A stretch of DNA of 64,000 nt, taken from Bacteriovoracaceae bacterium. GTDB taxonomy: Bacteria; Bdellovibrionota; Bacteriovoracia; Bacteriovoracales; Bacteriovoracaceae. Positions within the stretch are counted from its first letter, which is position 1; each line of letters begins with the position of its first letter. The notes beneath the pieces are model-generated. The model was given only the letters and a program-made list of their open reading frames with translations. It was not told where the DNA came from and ran no database searches. A program made the position numbers and the translations under genes. The stretch lies in contig JADHTQ010000016.1 of assembly GCA_016784965.1 (NCBI GenBank), forward strand, positions 1-64,000. The letters run 5' to 3'. Shown here one piece after another: positions 45,830 through 55,303 of the stretch.

Positions 45830-46804
45830 ATGGCCAAGCTGTTACTTCCGCTATTTTTACTTCTTTGCCCTGACTTGTATGCCGTTAACCTAAAAATAGG
45901 TGTACTAGCTCCAGAGGGTACTAGTTGGGCCCAAAATATAAAAAAAATGGTTAAAGAAATTAAGACCAAAACTGATAATAAAGTCAACTTAAAAATATTC
46001 TATGGTGCCACCGCAGGGGATGAACCAGTTGTTTTGCGCAAAATTAGAATTGGCCAACTTCAAGGCGGCATTTTTACAGGTAAAACACTCGGGGATATAA
46101 ACGGTGATGTACGCGTAATAGAAATCCCTTTTACTTTTGGTCATGATCGAAAAAAAGCATGGAGTATCGTTGAGCACCTCACGCCAAACTTAAACAAAGA
46201 GTTTAAAAAAAGTGGCTTTGAAAACCTTGGATTCTATGAAATTGGACACGTCTATTTAGTCTCCAAGAAAAAAATTCAAAACATCAATTCGCTAAAGGGT
46301 ATAAAAATTTGGTCTTGGGAGGGAGATCCTTTGGTACAAGAACTAATTTCTATTATGAAACTTGTCTCCATACCTTTACCTCTACCAGACGTCTTAACGT
46401 CATTATCAACTGAAATCATTGAGGCAGCATACTCTCCACCCCTGGCAATTATTGCGCTCCAGTGGAACACCAAGGTCAAATATTTGCTAGACTATCCCAT
46501 CACTTACTCAATTGGAGCATTTTTATTAAGCAATAAAGCCTGGAGCAAGATCCCGTCTAGTTATAGGCAAGTAGTAAGAAGTATCACCACCAAGTACCTC
46601 AATAAAATCACAGAAGCCAATGCCCAAGAAAATATTGATGCCCTAAATGTTTTAAAAGGCCAAGAAATTAAATTCATCCAGTTTCCAGAAACAGATTATC
46701 AGCAATTTGGTACATTTCGCTTAAAAATGATTAACAACTTAAAGGGTAAGATTTTTTCAGCTGAAATCTATAACAACTTTCAAAACAAACTTAATACGTT
46801 GTAG
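45830..46804 (+). CDS. dctP: TRAP transporter substrate-binding protein DctP
   Basis: This periplasmic receptor has a signal peptide (cleaved about PDLYA), then LKIGVLAPEGTSWAQNI, LQGGIFTGKTLGDI and LKGIKIWSWEGDP, family patterns for the TatT-linked branch. The ligand is not apparent; an Arg near the pocket would bind a carboxylate in relatives. The ATG at 45830 follows TAGGAG at ideal spacing and lies 10 bases after tatT. It delivers substrate to DctQM. Confidence 0.93.
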   Translation: MAKLLLPLFLLLCPDLYAVNLKIGVLAPEGTSWAQNIKKMVKEIKTKTDNKVNLKIFYGATAGDEPVVLRKIRIGQLQGGIFTGKTLGDINGDVRVIEIPFTFGHDRKKAWSIVEHLTPNLNKEFKKSGFENLGFYEIGHVYLVSKKKIQNINSLKGIKIWSWEGDPLVQELISIMKLVSIPLPLPDVLTSLSTEIIEAAYSPPLAIIALQWNTKVKYLLDYPITYSIGAFLLSNKAWSKIPSSYRQVVRSITTKYLNKITEANAQENIDALNVLKGQEIKFIQFPETDYQQFGTFRLKMINNLKGKIFSAEIYNNFQNKLNTL

Positions 46805-46815
46805 GCAAACACACT

Positions 46816-47313
46816 ATGTCAAAACTTGTTTTCTTTGTTGATAACGCCATAGAAAAAATATCATCATTCCTATTAATTGTATCAGTATTGTTACTCGTTG
46901 ACTTAAGCATCCTGTTTATAGTCTTAAGATGGTTTAATATCACCTATATATGGAGTGACCCGCTTATAAGACACATCGTTTTTATCACAATTTTTCTAGG
47001 TGGAGTAATCGCTACTGGTCGCAAAAGTCATATTAGTATTGATATTTTAGGAAAATATCTTCACGCCAAAAACAACCAATTATTTGTTAAATATTTAGAG
47101 CGTTTTATAGCTTTGGTTTCTTTTTTTGGGATGCTTTGGGCAATTAAGGGCTCTTACGATTTCACTATTTCTGAATTACAATATGGTAAAATTGCTTTTT
47201 TAGGTATTCATTCGGGTTTTTTAACCGCCATTACACCAGTCGGCTTCACCCTAATTTCATATCGCTTTTTGGCCATATTTGTTCGCTCATTTTATGAGGA
47301 GGAAAATACTTGA
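46816..47313 (+). CDS. dctQ: TRAP transporter small permease DctQ
   Basis: Four membrane helices with the family hallmark IWSDPLIRHIVFIT, GVIATGRKSHISID and FTISELQYGK. It forms a complex with DctM in the inner membrane; uptake is Na+ driven. Length (165 aa) is normal. Its stop overlaps the dctM start. Confidence 0.94.
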   Translation: MSKLVFFVDNAIEKISSFLLIVSVLLLVDLSILFIVLRWFNITYIWSDPLIRHIVFITIFLGGVIATGRKSHISIDILGKYLHAKNNQLFVKYLERFIALVSFFGMLWAIKGSYDFTISELQYGKIAFLGIHSGFLTAITPVGFTLISYRFLAIFVRSFYEEENT

Positions 47314-48584
47314 TCGAGTTTTTAGCATTTACCGGTATTTTGTTACTTGCTCTAATGGGAACTCCACTTTTTGTAGTGATGTCGCTATTTTCCCTTGCTG
47401 CTTTTTATTTCGCTGAAATTGAAGTTTCCGCCGTTGCTATAGAAATTTATCGCATAACTTCTGCCCCTACCCTTTTGACTATTCCACTATTTGCACTCGC
47501 TGGCTTTTTACTTGCAAAATCCAACGCACCCAAACGATTGATCCGTCTATTCAATGCGGCCCTTGGACAGCTACCCGGAGGAGTTGCAATTGTAAGCCTT
47601 GTTTGTTGTGCCTTTTTCACAGCATTTACAGGTGCTTCAGGCGTTACAATTATTGCCTTGGGAGGGCTACTTTTTCCAATTTTAACCAATGAAGGATATA
47701 GTGAAAAGTTTAGCTTGGGCTTAATTACTACCTCTGGCTCCCTAGGTTTATTATTTCCTCCAAGTTTGCCAATTATACTTTATGGACTAGTCGGAAAGAT
47801 TGATATTAATCAGTTGTTTAAAGCAGGCATCATTCCTGGCATTTTGCTTATTGTAATCCTATCTGCATGGTCCATTAAAAAAGGCCGTGTGCTACAAAAC
47901 GACCAAAACCTTAAAAAGAAATTCTCATTTTCAGAGTTATTAGCCGCTTTTAAGGCCTGTTTTTTTGAGGCCATTGTACCAGTTCTGGTTTTGCTTGGCA
48001 TTTATGGCGGCTTTACAACTGTAACTGAGGCTGCCGCTTTTACTACCTTTTACCTTTTAATCATCGAGTGCTTCATCTATAAAGATCTAAGCTTAATAGA
48101 TGATGTTCCAAACATTATTATTGAGACAATGAGTTTAGTCGGAGGAATCCTGTTAATCTTATGTGCCGCTTTAGGAGTAACCAACTATTTGGTTGATGCA
48201 GAAATACCAATGCACATACTAGGTTTTATGAAGCAATTTTTGCACAATCGCTATACTTTTTTAATCTTTTTAAATGTATTCCTGCTAATAGTTGGCAGTT
48301 TAATGGATATTTTCAGTGCGATTATCGTAGTAGTCCCCCTAATTACCCCAATTGCTGCAGATTTTGGCATTCACCCCATTCACCTAGCAATTATCTTTTT
48401 AACTAATTTAGAAATTGGTTATATTACTCCACCAGTAGGACTTAATTTGTTTATCAGCAGTTTTCGCTTTAAAAAATCGATTACTGAATTATACTACGCT
48501 TCGTTTCCATTTTTGCTGCTGCTTCTAGTCGCATTAATGATAGTAACCTATATGCCAATTTTAAGTTTGGCCTTAATAAATTAG
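47310..48584 (+). CDS. dctM: TRAP transporter large permease DctM
   Basis: The product has about 12 helices. APTLLTIPLFALAGFLLAKS, FTAFTGASGVTIIALGGLL and LFPPSLPIILYG are classic DctM motifs. The start codon is TTG with AGGAGG at good spacing, overlapping the dctQ stop by four bases. Length is 424 aa. Confidence 0.96.
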   Translation: MIEFLAFTGILLLALMGTPLFVVMSLFSLAAFYFAEIEVSAVAIEIYRITSAPTLLTIPLFALAGFLLAKSNAPKRLIRLFNAALGQLPGGVAIVSLVCCAFFTAFTGASGVTIIALGGLLFPILTNEGYSEKFSLGLITTSGSLGLLFPPSLPIILYGLVGKIDINQLFKAGIIPGILLIVILSAWSIKKGRVLQNDQNLKKKFSFSELLAAFKACFFEAIVPVLVLLGIYGGFTTVTEAAAFTTFYLLIIECFIYKDLSLIDDVPNIIIETMSLVGGILLILCAALGVTNYLVDAEIPMHILGFMKQFLHNRYTFLIFLNVFLLIVGSLMDIFSAIIVVVPLITPIAADFGIHPIHLAIIFLTNLEIGYITPPVGLNLFISSFRFKKSITELYYASFPFLLLLLVALMIVTYMPILSLALIN

Positions 48585-48585
48585 A

Positions 48586-50256
48586 ATGAATAAAAAAATT
48601 TGGTGTATTATTTTTTTCTTATCAGTAACAAGCGCCTATCCCAAGGATCTTGAACCCGATATCAATTACTACAACTCTCTCTACCTGGGACAAATAGACA
48701 CTGAAGATTACTTTGGTCCTATACACCCCGATTATTATATCAATTTAAATACCCGTAAAAAAATTCTAAAGGATGAAAAATTTAAAAATGATTATTTCAT
48801 ACCATACTTAGAATCAGATATCTTTCAAGCTAGCAATTATTGGCATAGTGAGCTCATGCAAAGTTCTACTTGCCCAAACTATTACTTAAATCAAAATATC
48901 CCCTATTTTCGTTACCTATATCGGCTCTTGGCCATTAGCTACCTATTTGAAGCCCTTAAAGAGTATCATATCACCCTTTATCAACTTGGATTTAACAGTA
49001 ACCGTTGTAATCTTTCTTGGAAGAAAACCTTTGCAAAATGTAACGGCAACGGCGACGAAATTAACAAGTTTCTAAAGCGTATTAGATATAGGCATTTAAA
49101 AGGCCTTGCAAAACAAAGGCTAATTAGAAAGTCGAAAAAAGAAGTTAGGCAATGGATCAGACGCTTTAACAAAGTAGCCAAACAAAAAGTAAATGACATT
49201 CTGCCAGTTACTTATTTGGGGCTACTAAGATGGTGCAAGCAAAACAATATAGACTGCTCACAACTTAGTAAAAACCAAATCCAAATTGGACTTAGTATTT
49301 CTTGTAAGGTAGACAAAGTGCTCCTTAAAAACCTATGTAATGGCAATGATAACTTGTATGGTGCTTCTTACATCCCAGAAATGACAGTCATTCTTACAAA
49401 ATCTGATACCTTAAATACAATTAATATTACCGAATTTGGAATTCCATGCCTTAGACGCTTTATTACACAATTTAAAGTTAAAGAGCGTAGATACGACTAT
49501 CTGGGACAACTCTTTCCAGTAATTAGAGCACAACTGATGAAACATAAAGATACTCATAGACATGGCGACTTATTTATTTTAGGGGCATTAAAAAAGTTTG
49601 ACGACTTGGGTATGAGCGACTTTTTGGTTTCTCTTCCACCTCCAGTTTTCACACCACCAAAGCCAAAAGCCAAGCCTATTGTTAAACGCACTACACCTAA
49701 GCCAAAACCGGCACCAGTTGTTATCCATACTCCGCTTCCAAAACCCAAACCAACTCCGCCTCCTCCGCCAAAAGAGGCTCCTAAAGTTGTTGAAAAAATT
49801 TCCCAATTTGAGTTGGCAACCAAAAAAAGGGCCAAAAATAAACTGCCGCGTGTAAAAGTAAACATGTTACTTATGAAAAATGATTTTATCTTTACCTCTT
49901 TAATGACTGAAAAGCTTAAAGAACCTTTACAGGAATATCAAACTCGCAAAGCAATAAAAGAGATGAGGCGCTTTGATGGCCTTGGTACCAAAAAAGAGCC
50001 AGTGCGCCTAATGTTTTTGAAATATCTAATCGACAACTCGCTGCACCAGGCGCTGTATAACATAACGGCAATTCTAGGTAATCAATTTTATGTTCTAAAT
50101 GATATTGATCGCATACAAACGCCTGTATTTATAGAACTTTTAAACAGTAAGTCCACCAATCATAGGTGGCAAATAAACATTTTAGAAGATAAATTAAGCT
50201 CAAAACACAAAAAGAGGTTTATTAAACGTAAAAAAAGTCATAAGAAAAAGAGATAA
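48586..50256 (+). CDS. secreted protein with Pro/Lys-rich linker, TRAP-linked
   Basis: A signal peptide precedes a Tyr/Asn/Arg-rich N-terminal domain (about 20-345, five or more cysteines). A proline/lysine linker (about 350-400, PKPKPAP-like) and a C-terminal basic domain follow. Pro/Lys linkers commonly span the periplasm or the peptidoglycan. No enzyme motif is recognised. It starts 1 base after the dctM stop, so is likely co-transcribed with the TRAP genes, though its role in transport is unknown. Confidence 0.72.
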   Translation: MNKKIWCIIFFLSVTSAYPKDLEPDINYYNSLYLGQIDTEDYFGPIHPDYYINLNTRKKILKDEKFKNDYFIPYLESDIFQASNYWHSELMQSSTCPNYYLNQNIPYFRYLYRLLAISYLFEALKEYHITLYQLGFNSNRCNLSWKKTFAKCNGNGDEINKFLKRIRYRHLKGLAKQRLIRKSKKEVRQWIRRFNKVAKQKVNDILPVTYLGLLRWCKQNNIDCSQLSKNQIQIGLSISCKVDKVLLKNLCNGNDNLYGASYIPEMTVILTKSDTLNTINITEFGIPCLRRFITQFKVKERRYDYLGQLFPVIRAQLMKHKDTHRHGDLFILGALKKFDDLGMSDFLVSLPPPVFTPPKPKAKPIVKRTTPKPKPAPVVIHTPLPKPKPTPPPPPKEAPKVVEKISQFELATKKRAKNKLPRVKVNMLLMKNDFIFTSLMTEKLKEPLQEYQTRKAIKEMRRFDGLGTKKEPVRLMFLKYLIDNSLHQALYNITAILGNQFYVLNDIDRIQTPVFIELLNSKSTNHRWQINILEDKLSSKHKKRFIKRKKSHKKKR

Positions 50257-50280
50257 AATTATTAAACTTGGAGTATGAGC

Positions 50281-51492
50281 ATGATCAACCTAGTTAAAAA
50301 CCTATCAGTGTATAACAGAAGAACAAAATCTTCCGTAATCAGAGAACTTCTCAAGCTTACCAACCAACCTGGTATTATCTCTTTGGCCGGAGGCCTACCT
50401 GCTCCCGATTTGTTTCCAGTGGAAACTATGCGGGAAGTAGTAAATAGTGTATTGGATAAATATTCTGCCGCTGCCCTTCAATACGGGGCGACTGAAGGTA
50501 CACCTGAATTAAAAGCAGAGCTTGTAAAATTGCTAAAAGAAACTGAAGGACTTGATCTAAAGCCCGAAAATATTCTTATTACTACAGCTTCACAACAAGG
50601 ACTAGATCTTATTGGCAAGACCTTTATTGATGCCTCTGATCCCATTCTTGTGGAATTACCAAGCTATATTGGCGGACTTCAGGCATTTAAATCTTATGGC
50701 GCCGAAATGATTGGAGTAAAATGCGACGATGATGGCCTGTTACTTGAAAATCTAGAGCTAAAACTACAAAAACTGCTTGAAGAAGAGGAACATTATAAGT
50801 TTATTTATGTGGTTCCAGATTTCCAAAATCCTTCAGGTGTAACAATGTCTCAAAAACGCAGAGAACAATTGATTAAAATGTCAGAAAAATATGACGTTTT
50901 AATCATTGAAGATTCTCCATATCGTCAAATTCGCTTTGAAGGTAAAGCGCCTGATATGCTCTACAAGTTAGATAAATCCTCTAACGTAATTTCAGTTTTT
51001 ACCTTCTCCAAAATATTTGTTCCAGGGCTTAGATTGGGCTTTATGATTGGACATGAGGAGATAATCAAGAAGCTTTCCAAGATGAAGCAATCCTTGGATT
51101 TGTGTACGTCACCATTTAACCAATTAATTGCTGCAGAATTCCTAAAAGGTGGATACCTGCCTTCCCATATTGAAAAAATAAATGCAAGTTACAAGTCGAA
51201 AAAAGATGCAATGCTGAATGCCTTGCAAGAGTATATGCCAAAAGTTGAGGGGATATCTTGGACAAAACCTGAAGGTGGTCTCTTTTTATGGCTTAGGTTA
51301 CCTGAGCACATAGACACAGAAGTTCTGTTTTATGAAGCGATTAAAAAACAGGTGGCCTTTGTGATTGGTTCGGCATTTTATTGTGATAAAACTGGCAACA
51401 ATACTATGCGACTAAATTTCTCATACCCAAGTGAGGAGCAAATTGATGAAGGAATCAAAAGGCTTGCTTTAGTAGTGAAGAAGTTTTTGTAA
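50281..51492 (+). CDS. PLP-dependent aminotransferase, class I/II (2-aminoadipate transaminase-like)
   Basis: This fold-type I enzyme has SLAGGLPAPDLFP at the N-terminus, LQYGATEGTPELK, QNPSGVTMS (Asn-Pro-Ser-Gly substrate loop), and catalytic Lys244 in FTFSKIFVPGLRLG. This pattern is that of the LysN/MocR-catalytic-domain subgroup that acts on 2-aminoadipate or branched-chain/aromatic 2-oxo acids. The second ATG (50281, 403 aa) is preferred: GGAG sits seven bases before it and touches the first ATG at 50275. Convergent with the AOX-like gene, with a 3-base gap. Confidence 0.9.
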   Translation: MINLVKNLSVYNRRTKSSVIRELLKLTNQPGIISLAGGLPAPDLFPVETMREVVNSVLDKYSAAALQYGATEGTPELKAELVKLLKETEGLDLKPENILITTASQQGLDLIGKTFIDASDPILVELPSYIGGLQAFKSYGAEMIGVKCDDDGLLLENLELKLQKLLEEEEHYKFIYVVPDFQNPSGVTMSQKRREQLIKMSEKYDVLIIEDSPYRQIRFEGKAPDMLYKLDKSSNVISVFTFSKIFVPGLRLGFMIGHEEIIKKLSKMKQSLDLCTSPFNQLIAAEFLKGGYLPSHIEKINASYKSKKDAMLNALQEYMPKVEGISWTKPEGGLFLWLRLPEHIDTEVLFYEAIKKQVAFVIGSAFYCDKTGNNTMRLNFSYPSEEQIDEGIKRLALVVKKFL

Positions 51493-51495
51493 AAA

Positions 51496-52113
51496 TCAAT
51501 ACTTCAAGCACTGCTCTTTGTGGTGACGCTCATCAAGGCCAACTTGCCTTAAAAAGTCTGCGACATTGTCAAAACTGCCATAATACTGAGAGTAATCACT
51601 TACAAATGGTTCGTCTTCAAATTGTGGATTCTCCTGCACAAAATGCATATATTCATGTTCTGCGTGATCCTCGAAGTATGCATTGAGCCTGTAACTAAAT
51701 CTGGGAAATAACATATATATTATTATGGTGGTTATCCTATAGCCAATTAAGGACAGTTGGGGGAAAACTGTGTACATTATGAAATTCTGCTTTAAATTTT
51801 TCTTTGCAATTAACTCCTCCAAAATTAATAAGTGCCACTGCTCATTATCTTGTTGAGTTCTGGACTCATACATAGAATCAATTGCATCCGACATTTTATC
51901 TGGATCTTTAAAACCAAATGATATCTTGCGATAACTGCCACTTTCCCATACTTGATAAGGTACGCGTGCCAGAAGCTCTAGGACCCTAAACTTCAGTAAG
52001 GTTCTATCTTTTTTATAAATGATATCCATAACTAGAAATAGTAATTTTGAGATAAGACTGTATTTTAAACGCTCGGCCTTTAAAGTCTTTTCCTGTTCCT
52101 CTTTTAAGTTCAT
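51496..52113 (-). CDS. alternative-oxidase-like diiron membrane protein
   Basis: The four ligand motifs of alternative oxidase (AOX) appear in order: LEL (Glu46), NEQWH (Glu91, His94), FEDHAEH (Glu148) and DERHH (Glu195, His198). Two hydrophobic stretches (about 112-138) would dip into the membrane. AOX transfers electrons from ubiquinol to oxygen without pumping. It is 205 aa, shorter than plant AOX (about 280 mature). It starts 15 bases after the LysRS gene, so the two are probably co-transcribed. Confidence 0.82.
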   Translation of the reverse strand: MNLKEEQEKTLKAERLKYSLISKLLFLVMDIIYKKDRTLLKFRVLELLARVPYQVWESGSYRKISFGFKDPDKMSDAIDSMYESRTQQDNEQWHLLILEELIAKKNLKQNFIMYTVFPQLSLIGYRITTIIIYMLFPRFSYRLNAYFEDHAEHEYMHFVQENPQFEDEPFVSDYSQYYGSFDNVADFLRQVGLDERHHKEQCLKY

Positions 52114-52128
52114 TTTTTTATATCCTTG

Positions 52129-53754
52129 TTATTGTGCACATAGTCCCATAAGTCTACAGGTACGTTCTTTGCCAATTATTCTAATAAAGCCCGCAAGCTT
52201 TGGTCCTTTTTGTTTGGAAATTAAAAGTTGATAGAGGGTTTCAAATGCAACCTGTGGTGTAAGTTCACTGTCTTCATTGATGAACTCATACATTTTTTGG
52301 TGGAGTTGTTTATCAGTTTCAATCTCTTCCCAGCTAGTTTCTAAATAACTTGAGAGCTTCTTTACAAAGCTCTTTTGGGACTCACTAAGGGTTAAATTGA
52401 CAGCTTCACCATTTAGCTTAAATTTAAACTCTTCGGGAGCATAATTATTTAGCCAAAACAGTGCCCTTTGTGCCCTTTGGGTGAAACGTCGCTCATCTCT
52501 ATCATTGTGCATTTGACCAGCATAAAACGAGGTTGCTTTGCTTATGTCTCCATTATTTATTTGTAGGATATTACATAAGTGTCTAAATGATGGTTGAAAC
52601 GGCATCTGCTCGGGCATGTCGCTGGCATTTAATTGAGATAGTTCATAAACTCTTTTTGCCATGGCAACTTTTTTTGCATTTCCTGCATCCACCCCATAAG
52701 CCAAACGCTCCAGCCTATCAAAGTCCTCATACATTTTTATAACATCTAGATCGAAGCTAACAGAAAAGTCTACATTTGTTTTATAGCTTGCAAAAATCCA
52801 GCGAATCATTTCTGGCTCATAGACATCTAAAACATCGTTCACTGTTACCACTTCACCAGATGAGCTACTCATCTTTCCGCCGCCACCTTTAATACTTACA
52901 AAGTCGTATTGCAAATAAACGGGTGCCTGGCCTTTAAAGACTTTAGAAACCAGTTCTTTTGCGGTTGTAAAACTTCCACCTTCACTAGAGTGGTCTTTAC
53001 CACCAGGTTCAAAGTCAACGCCCTCATAAACCCATCGCATCGGCCAATCTAGTCGCCAAGGTAGCTTTATTCGAGTAGTTGTTGCAAGGTTTTCACTACC
53101 TTTGAAGCCACATAGTTTACACTCGTAATTAATTAACTGTTCTCCATCAAATGCTATGTTCTCTATTTCTTTGTCTCTATTGCACTGCTGACAATAGACT
53201 GAAACAGGCATCCAATTAGCAGCTAGTGGTGCGCTACGATGCTTATTTAAGATCTCCACTATTTCATCTTTTGCTTTTAGGGCAATTTTTATTTGATCAA
53301 CGTATTCAGAGTTTCTGTATTTTTTTGCCTGATAGAGTGCATTGAGCTTAATTCCTACTCTCTCTAGCTGGGCCTCGTACTTTTTTTCTTGATGAGCTGC
53401 ATAGCTTTCTTCTTTGCCGTAGGGATCGGGGGTATCAACAATGGGCTGATACATAAACTCATGCAACTTTTCTTGCATTGGCATATTTTTTGGCACTTTT
53501 CGAAAGGTATCATAATCATCCCAACTAAAGATTTCTCTAACCTTTTTACCTTTCTCGCGAAGAGCTCTTGCTACAAGATTGACCGTAATGGTTTCCCTAA
53601 AATTTCCAAAATGAACTGTTCCAGAAGGTGTAATGCCACTTGCTAAAGTATACTCCTCTTTATCCCCCACCTGTTTTATTATGCGGTCAGCTGTTATATC
53701 AGACCAATGAATAGCTTTTGGAGAGGTAGTGGAAGCATTTAGTTTTACACTCAT
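52129..53754 (-). CDS. lysS: lysyl-tRNA synthetase, class I (archaeal/spirochaete type)
   Basis: This class I enzyme charges tRNA-Lys. It has the HIGH-like motif HFGN (48-51) and the KMSKS-like motif KMSSS (Lys294-Ser298), and a C-terminal anticodon-binding domain with FKLNGEAVNL. A Cys pair region (CQQC ... CKLC) suggests a zinc site. Most bacteria use the unrelated class II enzyme; class I is known in archaea, spirochaetes and some proteobacteria. GAGGA precedes the ATG. Length is 541 aa. Confidence 0.95.
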   Translation of the reverse strand: MSVKLNASTTSPKAIHWSDITADRIIKQVGDKEEYTLASGITPSGTVHFGNFRETITVNLVARALREKGKKVREIFSWDDYDTFRKVPKNMPMQEKLHEFMYQPIVDTPDPYGKEESYAAHQEKKYEAQLERVGIKLNALYQAKKYRNSEYVDQIKIALKAKDEIVEILNKHRSAPLAANWMPVSVYCQQCNRDKEIENIAFDGEQLINYECKLCGFKGSENLATTTRIKLPWRLDWPMRWVYEGVDFEPGGKDHSSEGGSFTTAKELVSKVFKGQAPVYLQYDFVSIKGGGGKMSSSSGEVVTVNDVLDVYEPEMIRWIFASYKTNVDFSVSFDLDVIKMYEDFDRLERLAYGVDAGNAKKVAMAKRVYELSQLNASDMPEQMPFQPSFRHLCNILQINNGDISKATSFYAGQMHNDRDERRFTQRAQRALFWLNNYAPEEFKFKLNGEAVNLTLSESQKSFVKKLSSYLETSWEEIETDKQLHQKMYEFINEDSELTPQVAFETLYQLLISKQKGPKLAGFIRIIGKERTCRLMGLCAQ

Positions 53755-53872
53755 TATTTCCTCAATTTATAAATAAATGATAAATGGATTGACAAACTCT
53801 ACTTCATTACCATCTTATTGACAGATATCCAATAGTTTTACTTTTAAAACTTATCTTTAGGTTATTTTAGTT

Positions 53873-54103
53873 ATGTTAGGAATACTGCTTCGAATTATTT
53901 TGTTTTACCTACTATATGTCTTTGTCAAAGGCACTATCAAGACTTTGTGGTCCGTTTACAAACTCAAGGCCAATATAAATGAAGCAATTAAAGCTGAAAC
54001 GGAAGATATTGACGAGCCGGGTCACACAAGTAGCTCACAAAACTCACAACAAAAGACATTTGAAGCACAATATCGCATTATTTCATCAGACGATGTTAAA
54101 TAA
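53873..54103 (+). CDS. small membrane protein of unknown function
   Basis: The 76-aa product has one N-terminal hydrophobic helix (about 2-25) and a hydrophilic tail rich in Ser/Gln/Glu. No domain is recognised. It is divergent from lysS (118 bases) and lies 79 bases before serC, with which it may be transcribed. Confidence 0.65.
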   Translation: MLGILLRIILFYLLYVFVKGTIKTLWSVYKLKANINEAIKAETEDIDEPGHTSSSQNSQQKTFEAQYRIISSDDVK

Positions 54104-54182
54104 TTCTTAACTTGTTTTAGAAAGTCATGTTAGTATTTTGCCCAAATATATTTACACTTATAATAAAAAGAGGTGGTACGAG

Positions 54183-55301
54183 ATGTTTGAAAATTTTAAA
54201 ACTCCAGAAGAACTTATTCCAAGTGATCCAAGATTTGGGTGTGGACCGTCACTTATCCCTGTAGAATTTGTCGAAAAACTTGTAGCAACTAATATGCACT
54301 TACTGGGCACCAGTCACAGAAAATCTGCTATTAAAAACCTAGTGAAAGAGGTTCAAGAAGGCCTTAGAAGCTACTTTAAAGTTCCTGCTAACTATCAGAT
54401 TGTTTTAGGCAATGGTGGTGCAACATTGTTGTTTGACATGATCGCCTTGGGCATAGTTGACAGAAAAGCTGCCCACTTTACTTGTGGTGAGTTTTCAAAT
54501 AAGTGGTTTAAATCAACTGATCTAGTCCCTTGGATTAGTGCAGTTGAGCATACCGTAGAGTATGGACAAGGAATCGATGGCCAAAATGTCGACGATGCCG
54601 ACTTAATCGCCGTAACCTTAAATGAAACTTCTACTGGTGTGCAACTATCTGCCCTACCTGAAGTTGATGAAGACACATTACTGGCAATTGATGCAACTAG
54701 TGGTGCAGGCCAAATTCCATGTGATGTTTCAAAAACTGATATCTTCTTTTTCTCACCACAAAAGGTTTTTGCCAGTGAAGGAGGACTGTGGGTTGCATTT
54801 TTATCCCCAAAAGCGGTCTATCGGGCCATGAGAATTAGTGAAGATAGTGACCGCTACGTTCCCGGCATCATGAATTGGAAAACAGCACTTACTAACAGTG
54901 AAAAAAATCAAACCTATAATACCCCTTCTGTCAGCACACTTTTTTATTTGAATGAACAAATTAAGTTAATGAATGAGTTGGGATACGACAAGGTTTGTAA
55001 CTTGGCCCAAGAAAAGGCCACATTTTTATATAATTGGGCCAATGAAAAAGATTATCTTAGTCCATATATTGCAGAAGAAAAATATCGCTCAACTGCTGTT
55101 GCCTGCATTGACTTAGACGAAAAATATGACGCAAATGCCTTAATCAAGCTACTCGCTGACGAAAAAGTTGTATATGGTATCGATGCATACAGAAAACTTG
55201 GACGCAACCAGTTTAGAATTTCATTATTTCACAATGTAACTCTGGACAATTTGAAAAAGCTAACTCAAATTATTGACATGGCAATTCAACAGGAGAAGTA
55301 A
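54183..55301 (+). CDS. serC: phosphoserine aminotransferase (class V)
   Basis: SerC makes phosphoserine from 3-phosphohydroxypyruvate for serine, and acts in pyridoxine synthesis. It starts FGCGPSLIP, with GNGGATLLFD for PLP phosphate binding, AIDATSGAG, and Lys194 in FFFSPQKVFASEGG as the PLP lysine. The pattern is the actinobacterial/archaeal-type SerC rather than the enterobacterial one. The ATG at 54183 (372 aa) has GAGGTGG seven bases upstream. Confidence 0.9.
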   Translation: MFENFKTPEELIPSDPRFGCGPSLIPVEFVEKLVATNMHLLGTSHRKSAIKNLVKEVQEGLRSYFKVPANYQIVLGNGGATLLFDMIALGIVDRKAAHFTCGEFSNKWFKSTDLVPWISAVEHTVEYGQGIDGQNVDDADLIAVTLNETSTGVQLSALPEVDEDTLLAIDATSGAGQIPCDVSKTDIFFFSPQKVFASEGGLWVAFLSPKAVYRAMRISEDSDRYVPGIMNWKTALTNSEKNQTYNTPSVSTLFYLNEQIKLMNELGYDKVCNLAQEKATFLYNWANEKDYLSPYIAEEKYRSTAVACIDLDEKYDANALIKLLADEKVVYGIDAYRKLGRNQFRISLFHNVTLDNLKKLTQIIDMAIQQEK

Positions 55302-55303
55302 TC

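Noticed and set aside
49554-49865. Gly-rich frame antisense to the Pro-rich linker gene
   Set aside because: Proline codons read backwards give glycine and tryptophan; the real gene is on the plus strand.
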